From Mycolicibacterium mageritense (GTDB lineage: Bacteria > Actinomycetota > Actinomycetes > Mycobacteriales > Mycobacteriaceae): DNA of 64,000 bases. Under the pieces are notes generated by a model. It saw nothing but the letters and a program-made list of their open reading frames with translations, searched no databases and was not told where the DNA came from. Position numbers and translations under genes: made by a program. The stretch spans positions 2,480,001 through 2,544,000 of the forward strand of contig NZ_AP022567.1 of assembly GCF_010727475.1 (NCBI RefSeq), written 5' to 3'. Positions 42,725-52,200 of this stretch are shown here, in pieces (the first letter of the stretch is position 1; the number at the start of each line of letters is the position of its first letter).

Positions 42725-45649
42725 CTATCGCCCGTCGTACGACACCCGCAGCCTGGAGAACTTCTCGGACACCGCACCGGCCAACTCGATGTAGGCCTGC
42801 ATCGTGGCCGGCTTGAGCAGTCCAAAGTCGATGTCTGCGCCTTCTGCGAGATGCTCGTCGAACGGAATCAAATGTATTGACCGGCAACGTGCTTCGAAAT
42901 GCTCGTACACCTTGTCCAACTTCAGGGCCGCCGAGCCGGGCCGGGACGCGCTGAGGACAACGTGGGCTTCCCGCACCAGCCCGGCATGGCCGTGCTGCAT
43001 GAGCCAGTCAAGGGTGGCCGACGCGCTGCGGGCGGCGTCGATGGCCGGTGAGCTCACCAACACGATGGCGTGCGCGAGATCGAGCACGCCCGCCATCGCG
43101 GAGTGCATGATGCCCGTACCGCAATCGGTGAGGATGACGTTGTAGTAGTGCCGCAGGATGTCCATGGTGTGGCGGTAGTCGGTCTCGCCGAACACCTCGG
43201 CCACGGCCGGATCCTGTTCGCTCGCCAGCACTTCCAGCCGGCTCGAGGCCATCCGAGTGTGGGCACGCACGTCGGCGTAACGCCGGATGTTCTGATCGCG
43301 CAGCAGGTCACGCACGGTCGACCTGGTCGAGAAGTCTCGCACGCGTTCGGCGAGGGTGCCACGGTCGGGGTTGGCATCGAGCGCGATCACCCGGTCGGTT
43401 CGCACCATCGCCAGTGCTGAGCCCAAGCCCAAAGTGGTCGTGGTCTTTCCGACTCCACCTTTGATCGACAGCACCGCGATGCGGAAGTCGCCGACTATCG
43501 GCTGGCGGATCTGAGCGAGCAGCTCTTCCATCGCGCGGTTCTTACGGGAATCACCGGGATTGATCCGGCCGCCGGTGGCCCTGTGCACGGTGCGCCGCCA
43601 ACCAGACTGCGGCGCATGGCGGCTCCGGTTGAACACCTCGGCCTCGTCGAGCGAGGGTGGCACCCGGAAGGCTTGCGGCTGCTGGTAATTCGGTGGGGGC
43701 GGGGACGCCGACGGTGGTCGCACCCATCCTTCCGGCTGCGCGTGCCGGGGTGGCTCGGTCTGCGGTGGCGGCGGTGCTGCGTGACGCGCCTGCTCCGCGT
43801 GCCGCGGCGGCGGCGGTTCGTACCCGGGCGGCGCGGGCGGAGGTGGCAACCAGCCTGGCGGTGGCAGGGGCATGGTCATCCACGGCGGCGGGTTTCTCCA
43901 GCCGGGTGGCGGGGGTGGCGGCGGAAGCGGGCCCCACCCCGGCGGCGGGCCCTGGAAACCCGGCGGTGGCTGCGGCGGCTGATCCTGCGCAGGAGGCGGC
44001 GGTTCCCGGTCTGCCGGTGGAGGCGGCGCCTGCGCGATCGGCTCCTCCATCTTGGGCTCGACGGGGTGGCGCACGGCCTGACGCCCAGTCGCATCGAGCG
44101 TGGGATCGAACTCGCGGCTCATCGCCGCACTGGGAACCTGCCACGGCGGCAACGCCATCCGCTTGTCAGACCGCTGCCGAGTGGGGCGCTCTGGGGCACC
44201 GTCGGCGTGATGTTGATCAGGTTCAGGCTCGGCCACCGCGAACGGATCGGCGGGCGCATCGTGCGCACCAAGTGGCTGCTGCACCGCGGGCTCGTCAACC
44301 CGATCTTCCGACGACTCGATCTGCTCAGCGTTGGGTTCAACGTCGGCTGGTGGTGGTGTCTCGGGGGCAGCCGGTTCTTCGACATCCGCGACATCCTCCA
44401 CAGCTGCCGAAGCAGGTGCTTCGACAACTTCCGGCTCGGCCGGCGGCTCCGGCTCTACCGGCGCACGCTGCCCACGCCGTGCTTCCATCTGCGCGAGTAG
44501 GCGCGCCGCACGAGCTTCGATCTCGTCGACCTCAGGTTCCGCGGGCGCTTCGGGAGCCGGTTCGGAGTCGAAAGCCGTTGGTGGGGTGCTGTCGTCGAGT
44601 TCGAGCTCGACACCAGGTGGGGCCGATTCCGGTTCAGACGATGCGTCATCGAAGGATTCGCCGACGGTTTCGTCGAACGCATCGCCGGTGCCATCTACGC
44701 CGGTATCCCCAGCCTCGTCGACAATGTCTTCTTCGGAGGGCGTCTGTCGTCGCGCGAGCAACCGGTCAGCGCGAGCCTCGATGTCGTCGAACTCAAAAGA
44801 AGCCGCCGGCGTTTCGGGTTGCGGTTCGGCCGGCGAGGATTCTTCAATCGCCGCCTGTTGCCGCGCGAGTAACCGATCAGCACGCGCGGCAATGTCGTCA
44901 AACTCGAAAGCATCCGATGGCGGTTCCGGCGATGCCTCACCATCGGCATCATCAGCTACGTTGTCCGCGCCGGGACTCTCGGAGGTCTCTTCGCGCCCAA
45001 CGTGAACAAGATCGCGAGATTCCGGGGAAATGTCACCATCTTCTTCACGCTCGTGATTTGGCGAGGGTTCGTCGACATCGTCTGCGTCGTGAGAACGCTC
45101 GTCGAAGGCTGCCGGCGCGGTCTCGGCATCCTCGGTCAACGAGAAGTCGGTGTCATCGACCGCGTCGCCGGGCTCATCGTCGTATTTCTGGGCGGCTTCA
45201 TCGAACCAGGACGAACCGGCATCGGAATCGACGTCCTCACCGCGTGCGTGACGCGGCGCCTGGCCAACATCGACAGCGGGATCCGCCGGCGTTGCCGCCC
45301 GCCATTGCGGCACACCTGCCTCTGGGTTCTCAGGGCGGTCGTCCGACGGATTGAGGGCTTGCTCGGCCCGGAGCTGAGCAATTCGATGTTCGACGCTTGG
45401 CGGAGGGCTGGCCAGGCGTACACGCTTGATCACGCCGTCGGGCAGAACCTCTGGCGGCTCATCGACGCGCGGCGGTTCCGCCGCTGGCTGAGGCGGCGGT
45501 GGCAGCAGAGTGTCATCCGCTGTCATTTGTTTGCTGCGGCGTGAACGGCGGCGCCCCTCGCGCGGTTCCTCCTGCTCAGGTGTCCGTGACAGCCAGGGAG
45601 GATGCGCAGGCCCGCTCCGCTCCGCCGGCGGCGGTTCGTGATCGGCCAA
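42725..45649 (-). CDS. espI: EspI-like MinD/ParA ATPase with long Pro/acid-rich N-terminus
   Basis: 974 residues if started at the TTG at 45649, which has GAGGAG upstream; an in-frame ATG at 45751 would overlap the opposite gene and is less likely. About 700 residues of acidic and proline-rich sequence contain three imperfect copies of FDDIxARADRLLARxQ (near 248, 290 and 376) and a PPPGWGPLPPPPPPPGW region. The C-terminal ATPase has IKGGVGKTTTTLGL (about 728-741) and ILTDCGTGIMHS. EspI (Rv3876) regulates ESX-1 activity. It is the second ATPase of this kind in the locus. Confidence 0.85.
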   Translation of the reverse strand: MADHEPPPAERSGPAHPPWLSRTPEQEEPREGRRRSRRSKQMTADDTLLPPPPQPAAEPPRVDEPPEVLPDGVIKRVRLASPPPSVEHRIAQLRAEQALNPSDDRPENPEAGVPQWRAATPADPAVDVGQAPRHARGEDVDSDAGSSWFDEAAQKYDDEPGDAVDDTDFSLTEDAETAPAAFDERSHDADDVDEPSPNHEREEDGDISPESRDLVHVGREETSESPGADNVADDADGEASPEPPSDAFEFDDIAARADRLLARQQAAIEESSPAEPQPETPAASFEFDDIEARADRLLARRQTPSEEDIVDEAGDTGVDGTGDAFDETVGESFDDASSEPESAPPGVELELDDSTPPTAFDSEPAPEAPAEPEVDEIEARAARLLAQMEARRGQRAPVEPEPPAEPEVVEAPASAAVEDVADVEEPAAPETPPPADVEPNAEQIESSEDRVDEPAVQQPLGAHDAPADPFAVAEPEPDQHHADGAPERPTRQRSDKRMALPPWQVPSAAMSREFDPTLDATGRQAVRHPVEPKMEEPIAQAPPPPADREPPPPAQDQPPQPPPGFQGPPPGWGPLPPPPPPPGWRNPPPWMTMPLPPPGWLPPPPAPPGYEPPPPRHAEQARHAAPPPPQTEPPRHAQPEGWVRPPSASPPPPNYQQPQAFRVPPSLDEAEVFNRSRHAPQSGWRRTVHRATGGRINPGDSRKNRAMEELLAQIRQPIVGDFRIAVLSIKGGVGKTTTTLGLGSALAMVRTDRVIALDANPDRGTLAERVRDFSTRSTVRDLLRDQNIRRYADVRAHTRMASSRLEVLASEQDPAVAEVFGETDYRHTMDILRHYYNVILTDCGTGIMHSAMAGVLDLAHAIVLVSSPAIDAARSASATLDWLMQHGHAGLVREAHVVLSASRPGSAALKLDKVYEHFEARCRSIHLIPFDEHLAEGADIDFGLLKPATMQAYIELAGAVSEKFSRLRVSYDGR

Positions 45650-45749
45650 GTCCCCTCGCTCCTCTGTAACACTGAACTCGTAAATTCTACGGGGATTCTG
45701 TGAACAAGGTGGCACCGGTTTGTCAGAGGGAGCCGCCTGAGGAGGGGGC

Positions 45750-46433
45750 ATGACACAGCCGATCGATTACAGCCGACCGGTCGAACTGACCTGTGCACTC
45801 AACGCGGACAAGACCGTCACCAGGTTGATACCGGTTTTGCTGGTGCAGGCGTTCGCGATCTGGTTGCTGGTCGCGCTGGCGCTCGGACTGATGTTCCCGC
45901 ACGTCGCGGCGGTATCGCTGGTGGGCGGAATCATCGTCGCGGCGGCGGTGTGTGTGCCCCGCTACTTCCGGAAACGTGACGAGCTGCGCCGCACGTATGG
46001 TCAGCTGCAGCGCCTGATCCTGCATCCGGGCGGGTTACGAAAGTCCGACGATTCCGTGGTCATCGACATGCCGTGGGCGCAGATCACCCGGTTCGAGTAC
46101 CGGAACTCGGCGCTGCCGCCGATGCGCAATCCCACCCTCGCCGGAAATGCGATGCGGCCGGCAGCGTCGGCAGCGTTGCGGCACGCCCACACCGTGATGG
46201 GCTGGGGAATCGTCGGCTACGGGCTGGTCACTCCGCTACCCGGCGCATCTGCGCGCAAGCTCAAGTTTCTCGATGAGCTGGGCCGGTCAAACCTCCGCAA
46301 CGGCCAGCCCCACCAATCACCGGACTGCCTGATCTTCCCTGCTGAATTCGAGCCGAACTGGCCGTCGGGCGTGGTCGGCGCATGGTTGCGGCACTACCGC
46401 CCGGATCTGGTGCTGCCGGCGCTCGAACGCTGA
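45750..46433 (+). CDS. ESX-locus membrane protein of unknown function
   Basis: 227 residues, ATG after GAGGAGGGGG. Two membrane helices near the N-terminus (LIPVLLVQAFAIWLLVALAL and AAVSLVGGIIVAAAVCVP), then a PH-like beta section (LRKSDDSVVIDMPWAQITRF). The rest is soluble, with a Trp-rich tail (PNWPSGVVGAWLRHYRPDL). The last 40 bases overlap the 3' end of mycP on the other strand. No known ESX component matches; it may be a locus-specific accessory protein. Confidence 0.7.
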   Translation: MTQPIDYSRPVELTCALNADKTVTRLIPVLLVQAFAIWLLVALALGLMFPHVAAVSLVGGIIVAAAVCVPRYFRKRDELRRTYGQLQRLILHPGGLRKSDDSVVIDMPWAQITRFEYRNSALPPMRNPTLAGNAMRPAASAALRHAHTVMGWGIVGYGLVTPLPGASARKLKFLDELGRSNLRNGQPHQSPDCLIFPAEFEPNWPSGVVGAWLRHYRPDLVLPALER

Positions 46434-47788
46434 CGCGCCGGCCGTTTGATGACGGCCAGGGCGATTGCCGCCGCGGCGATGCTCAACCCGACCACGCCCA
46501 ACACGATGTTGCGCGCCATCATGCTGGCCGGATCGGGCGCCGGCGGCCCGTCGATCGGTCGTCCGGTCTGCGGATCCGGCAGTTGGTCTGCGGGTGGCAG
46601 CTGATAGGTGAGGGCGGCGACGGGATCGACGATGCCGTAGCCCGTGGCCAGGTTGGGGCCGGCTTCCGGTGTCCGCGCGGTGCGTTTGATCCGCTCCATC
46701 ACCTCACCGGCCGACATCCACGGAAAGCGGGCGCGCACCAGTGCGACGACACCTGAGACGAACGGGGTGGCGAAGCTGGTTCCGTTGATCGGCGTCAGAC
46801 CCTTGTCTCCCTGAAAGGCGTTGATCAGGCCGGGGCCGTTGGGGCTGAGTGAGGTGATCTTCTCGCCTGGCGCCGCCAGATCGACCCACGGCCCGCGCAA
46901 GCTGAACTCGGCGGGCTCGGCTTCGGGTGTCAATGCGCCGACAGCCAGCACGTAGTCCTGGAACCACGCGGGGCTGGCGATCGTCTTCACGGATTTCCAG
47001 GCGTCGGCCAGGGGCAGGTTCGGATCCCGGATCTCGTTCTGGGTGTTGCACCAGCCCTGCTTGTTGAAGTTGCCTGCTGCGGCGACCACCACCACATTGC
47101 GTTCAAAGGCGTACCGGACGGCCTGACCCAGTTCGGCGTCGTTCATGCCCGCGCCGACCGGTGCGCAGGCCACCTCGGACAGGTTGATCACGGTCGCACC
47201 CATATCGACAGCGCGGACGATGGCGCGGGCGAGCGTCTGGGTGCTGCCATACCCCTGCGACACCGAGTTCGGATCGTTCTGGGCGCTCGCGCCCTTCAGT
47301 TCGAACACGCTGCTGTTCTGCCGGATCGACAAGATCGCGGCCTCGGGCGCCACTCCGGCGAACGCGTCGTCGGGGCTGGGCGTTGCGGCGATCAGCCCGG
47401 CCACCAGGGTGCCGTGGGCATCGCAGTCCGAGAGCCCGTCCGACGACGACACGAAGTCGCCACCGCCCTCCAAGAGAGGCAGCCGCGGGTGCGGCGACAC
47501 CCCGGTGTCGATCACCGCGACCTTCTGGCCTGCGCCACGGGAGAACTTCCAGGCGTCGGAGAAGTTGAGCATCGCGTCGGCGCTGGGCTGCAGGCTGAAA
47601 TCAGAGTTGGGGAACACCGCCCCGACACCGCAGAGCGACTTCTGCTCGGTGGCATCCGGCGCGCCTCCGGCTCCACTCGGTACGGGCCCGGGCGGAACCA
47701 CCGGCGGATCGATGGCATGCGCGCTCGGTGCGCCCCCGATGGTGACGACGACCATGGTCGTGGCCAGGGCCGCCGCGAATCGTTTCAT
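46394..47788 (-). CDS. mycP: Mycosin, subtilisin-like serine protease MycP
   Basis: 464 residues. Signal peptide (1-25), then a peptidase S8 domain with the catalytic triad Asp94 (VAVIDTGVS), His125 (DAHGTLVAG) and Ser338 (NGTSFATPFVSG), and oxyanion Asn240 (AAAGN). A Pro-rich stretch and a C-terminal membrane helix (about 428-450) anchor it. Cysteine pairs 53/123 and 208/247 fit the disulfides of mycosins. MycP is needed for stability of the ESX membrane complex and cleaves some substrates. It follows eccD with overlapping stop and start. Confidence 0.96.
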   Translation of the reverse strand: MKRFAAALATTMVVVTIGGAPSAHAIDPPVVPPGPVPSGAGGAPDATEQKSLCGVGAVFPNSDFSLQPSADAMLNFSDAWKFSRGAGQKVAVIDTGVSPHPRLPLLEGGGDFVSSSDGLSDCDAHGTLVAGLIAATPSPDDAFAGVAPEAAILSIRQNSSVFELKGASAQNDPNSVSQGYGSTQTLARAIVRAVDMGATVINLSEVACAPVGAGMNDAELGQAVRYAFERNVVVVAAAGNFNKQGWCNTQNEIRDPNLPLADAWKSVKTIASPAWFQDYVLAVGALTPEAEPAEFSLRGPWVDLAAPGEKITSLSPNGPGLINAFQGDKGLTPINGTSFATPFVSGVVALVRARFPWMSAGEVMERIKRTARTPEAGPNLATGYGIVDPVAALTYQLPPADQLPDPQTGRPIDGPPAPDPASMMARNIVLGVVGLSIAAAAIALAVIKRPARQRSSAGSTRSGR

Positions 47789-49269
47789 CAGATCTCCAGC
47801 CGGCTGTAGATCCCGGTGACCCAGAGGGCCAGCGGAATCAACGCCGCCGAAGCCAGATACTCGAGGTAGGCCAGCACGGTGGCGAACCGGTCATCGGTGG
47901 TTCGGACCATGGCCACGACTGCGCACACCACTGCTGCGACCAGGAGCAGGCCGAAGGCCACGAGCGGGATGGGCTGGCTGCCGTTCTGTGCCGCCCAGCC
48001 GGTGTACACGGCGAGAGCGAGGGCAGGCACAGCCAGCGACGCGCGTTCGACGGGAGTACCTGGACGGCGGGTGTAGAGGCTCAACGCCACGGTGCATATC
48101 ACGGCGAAGGTCAGGCCCGACCAGTGCACGCGTTCCTCCGAGCTCAACACCACCGCCGCGCCGACGGCTGCCGCGGCGGCCAGACCCGTGTAGAGCGCCG
48201 ACCGCGTCAGCATCGCTGAACGCACGCGGTCCCACACGCCCTCGGCGGTGGGTGTCGAATCGGCGGCCTCTTCGCCATCCGCCCGGATCGCGCGCGGCGG
48301 CGTGTCGAACGGGTTCTGGAACAGGGTGTCTTCGCGGTCGGGCTCGTCCGCCGCGGTCGGGGCCTTGAACCTCTCGAGAGGAGCAGTCATCCGCGGAACG
48401 GTGAGGCACGTGAGGATGCCGACGACGGCCAGCCCGCTGCCCACGAAGTCCGTTCGGACACCGACCTGGTGAACCAGCAGGGCCAGGCCCGCGAGTCCGA
48501 AGAACACCCCGCCGGCGAGGTAACCCCAGTGGCCGGTGCCGATGGCGCGGTAGAACCCGAGCAGGATCACGATCAACCCCGCGCAGCCGGCAGCCAGGGC
48601 ATATCCGCCCCAACCGGACGACAGCGCCCACACGACACCCGACGCGATGGGAATAGCGGCCCATCCGAGCACCGCGCCCCCCGCCGGCTCCCGATAAGAG
48701 CGGTGTGCCAGGGCTCCCACGCCCACGAGCGTCAGCGCCGCCACGATCGACACTCCGACCAGCGCGGGCCGGTGCGCCTCGAACGCGTCGGCGACCAGGA
48801 AGTACAGGAGGGCCAGTGACGTCAGCAAGACCCCGGTGAACGCCATCCATTTGGCGGCGACCGCGTCCCAGCCCGCGTACGAGGCCCTGTTGAGCCGCGC
48901 CGCAGCGTCGACCACGTCGTCGTACAGGGTGGGTGCCGACAGCGCACGTTCGGCGGTGAGTCGCAGCAAGGCCCCGTTTTCGACGCCCGCGCTGCGCAAG
49001 GTCGCGTCGGGTGACAGGGGCTCGGCGTCGTCGGCGCGGCTGAGCACCCAGAAGTTGCGTTTGGCTTCCTTCGCCGAGGTGTCCTCGGATCGGTCTGCCA
49101 CGTCGCGTGATTCGACGAGCTTCACGAGTTCGGGCATCAGACTGGCGATCGGCGCGTCGAGCGGCAGCGACACGTCGAGTTGCGTGCGGCCGCCCACGAC
49201 CGAGAGCCGCACGTGTTCAGGCGCGGCAGGTACCACCCGAACCTGGACGAGTTCGCGGGCGCCGGTCAC
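47788..49269 (-). CDS. eccD: ESX membrane channel protein EccD (first copy)
   Basis: 493 residues. Ubiquitin-like N-terminal domain (VQVRVVPAAPEHVRLSVVGG to ENGALLRLTAE, about 8-108), then eleven predicted membrane helices with a cytoplasmic loop (KAPTAADEPDREDTLFQNPF, about 295-340). EccD forms the transmembrane barrel of the ESX complex. The start overlaps the eccC stop by 4 bases. A second EccD-type gene lies only 4 kb away on the other strand, which is unusual. Confidence 0.93.
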   Translation of the reverse strand: MTGARELVQVRVVPAAPEHVRLSVVGGRTQLDVSLPLDAPIASLMPELVKLVESRDVADRSEDTSAKEAKRNFWVLSRADDAEPLSPDATLRSAGVENGALLRLTAERALSAPTLYDDVVDAAARLNRASYAGWDAVAAKWMAFTGVLLTSLALLYFLVADAFEAHRPALVGVSIVAALTLVGVGALAHRSYREPAGGAVLGWAAIPIASGVVWALSSGWGGYALAAGCAGLIVILLGFYRAIGTGHWGYLAGGVFFGLAGLALLVHQVGVRTDFVGSGLAVVGILTCLTVPRMTAPLERFKAPTAADEPDREDTLFQNPFDTPPRAIRADGEEAADSTPTAEGVWDRVRSAMLTRSALYTGLAAAAAVGAAVVLSSEERVHWSGLTFAVICTVALSLYTRRPGTPVERASLAVPALALAVYTGWAAQNGSQPIPLVAFGLLLVAAVVCAVVAMVRTTDDRFATVLAYLEYLASAALIPLALWVTGIYSRLEI

Positions 49270-52200
49270 AGGTCCGGCATCCGGGACAGCTGGATGACGT
49301 CGGACTTGATGCTCCGGGAGACCAGCATGCCGCGGCCCGGCGGCATCGGTTGCGGCTTGTACCCGAACAAGGCGCCCTCATCCTTGGTCCCGTTCATCAC
49401 CAGACCATTGCACGACAGATCTTTGAGCCTGCCGATGATCGGGTCCATGATGGCGCGCCCGGCGCCGCCGATCCGCCGGGCGATGACGACCCGTAGGCCG
49501 ATGTCGCGGGCCTGCGGGAGGTATTCGACCAGCGGGCCGAGCGGGTGGTTCAGCGAGCCACCCGGGATGAGGTCGTAATCGTCGATCAGCACGTACAGGT
49601 CCGGGCCACTCCACCACGACCGTTCCTTGAGCTGCTGCTGCGTGACGTCGCTGGGAGGCAACCGATCCTTGAGGGATTCGGCCAGTGCCTTCATCAGGTC
49701 GGCGCAGGACTGTGCGGCAGTGGCGTAGCCGCCCAGGTAATCGTTGTCGACGACGCCGAGCATGGTGCGGCGGAAATCGACCAGAATGATCTTGGCCTCG
49801 TCCGACGACGCGTTCTCCATCAAACCGGTCGCGATGTTGCGCAGCAGGCCCGTCTTGCCGCATTCGGTGTCCCCGAACGCGACCATGTGCGGCTGGGCAT
49901 CGAAATCCAGGACCACGGGCGCCAATTCGGATTCGCTGATCCCGATCGCTACCTTGGCCTTGCCCAGCAGACCACCTCGCCGCGCAGCCTCGACCACCTT
50001 GGCGCGGTCGAGCTCGTGAGGCAGCATCCGCAGGCGAGGTGCCTGCCGGTCGCCGTAGAACTGCCGGACGGCTTCACAGGAATTGGCGACACCCGTGGGC
50101 AGATCCTCGACATCGGAGCTGGAATCCAGCCGGGGCAGGCCGATCAGGATGTGCAGCCGGTCGGGGCTCATGCCGCGACCGGGCCGGCCCATCGGCACCA
50201 GCTCGGCGAATTTACGGCCCACGTCGCTGTCGATCGGGTCGCCCATCCGCAGCTCGATGCGCGTGCCGAGCATGTCCTTGACGGCGGGCCTGATCTCCAT
50301 CCACCGCGTGGCGCTGATGGCGAGGTGAATGCCGTAGGACAGGCCCTGGATCGCGATGGCCTGCAGCGCAGGCTCCAGGATGTCGAAATCAGCCTTGATG
50401 GTCGCCCACCCGTCGACCACCAGCACCACGTCGCCGAACCGGTCTCGGCTCAACGGATCACGAGCCGCGGCTTCCGGAGGCAGCGCGGCCAGTGCCGCCT
50501 TGCGCTGCCGGAAGTCCCGCATCGATTCGATGCCCAGATCCCGGAATCTCAGTTCGCGTTCCCGCAGCAGCCCAGTCACCTCGGCGACTGTGCGGCGGAT
50601 GCGATCGGTGTCCATGCGGCCCGCGACACTGCTGACGTGCGGCAGGTTCGACAGGCTGCCGAGCGTGCCGCCGCCGAAATCGAGGCAGAAGAACTGCAAC
50701 TGCTCGGGAGTGTGCGTGGCTGCGGCCGACATCATGATGGTGCGCAGCGCCGTCGATTTGCCCGACTGCGGACCACCGACGACGGCGACGTTGCCTTGCG
50801 CGCCCGACAAGTCGATGGTCAGCACGTCGCGCCGCTGGTCGTACGGGCGGTCGACCACGCCGATGGGCAGCCAGAGCCGGCCATTGACGTTCTGCGGGTC
50901 GTTCCACGTCGAGTCCGGCAGCAGATTGTTGACGGCCGGGCTTTCCTCGAGCGGCGGCAACCAGACCTCGTGCGCGGGCCTCCCGTGGCCGCGCAACCGG
51001 CTGACCACCATGTCGAGCAGGGTGATCTTGGTCGGCGAGGTCGACACCGGATCCTTCGGCGCCTCCGCCTCGACGGGCTCGACCGGAGCCACCGGCACGG
51101 GATCCTTCTTGACCGGCGTCGCGGTGAACAGTTTCGGTGCCAACACCCCGAGCTGCGACGTCCGCCCGGTCCGGGCCGACACCCGCGGCTTGACGTATTC
51201 ACCGGACACGTAACAGGTGTTGAACCGGATCGGTTCGTCGGCGTCGCATTTCAAGAACGCCGAGCCCGGGACGCTGGGCAGGTGATAGGCATCCGGGACA
51301 CCCAGCACGCTGCGGGACTCACCGGCCGAGAACGTCTTGAGGCCGATCCGGTACGACAGATGCGAGTCCAGGCCACGCAGCTTGCCCTCCTCCAGCCGCT
51401 GGCTGGCCAGCAGCAGGTGGATGTGCAGCGAGCGGCCCAACCGGCCGATCATCACGAAAAGCTCTGCGAAATCCGGCTTTTGGGACAGCAGTTCGGAGAA
51501 CTCGTCCACCACGATGAACAGCGCCGGCAACGGATCCAGCTTGGCGCCGTTGGCGCGGGCCCGTTCGTATTCGGTGACGTTGGGGAAGTTGCCTGCGGAC
51601 CGGAGCAGTTCCTGACGACGGTTCATCTCGCCGGCCAGCGCGTCGCGCATGCGGTCGACCATCGTCAACTCGTCTTCGAGGTTGGTGATGATGGCCGCGA
51701 TGTGAGGTGCGCCGTCGAGGCCCAGGAACGTCGCGCCGCCCTTGAAGTCCACCAGCACGAGGTTGAGCGCCTCAGGTGAGTGCGACGTGATCATGGCAAG
51801 CACCAGGGTGCGCAGAAACTCGGACTTACCCGAACCGGTCGCACCGATGCACAGACCGTGTGGCCCCATGCCGTTCTCAGCCGACTCCTTGATGTCCAGC
51901 TCGAGGGGCTGGCCCGACGGCGTGTAGCCGATCGGCACGCGCAGGCGTTCCCGCGGTGTCCGTTGCCGCCACACGTCCTCGGGCACGATGTCGGCCGCAT
52001 CCGGGATCTTCAGCAAGGCCATCAGGCCCGGGTCGGTGGCCCGGGTCTCGGATTCCAAGCTGACGATGTGGGCCGCGTTGCCGGGGCGGTAGCGCCCGAA
52101 GCGCCGCGCGGTGACCTGGGCTTCGGCCAGGGTCAGCCGGTCCGGAGTCGCGAAACGTTCAGTGCCCGCGGCGGTCTTGGCACCGATGTCGTCGTCTTCG

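Noticed and set aside
45649..45751. ATG at 45751 as the start of the long EspI-like protein
   Set aside because: It overlaps the start codon of the opposite gene and lacks a ribosome site; the TTG at 45649 has GAGGAG.
50000..51779. Long open frames opposite eccC (up to 744 codons)
   Set aside because: Same antisense effect of GC-rich codon positions; eccC is certain.
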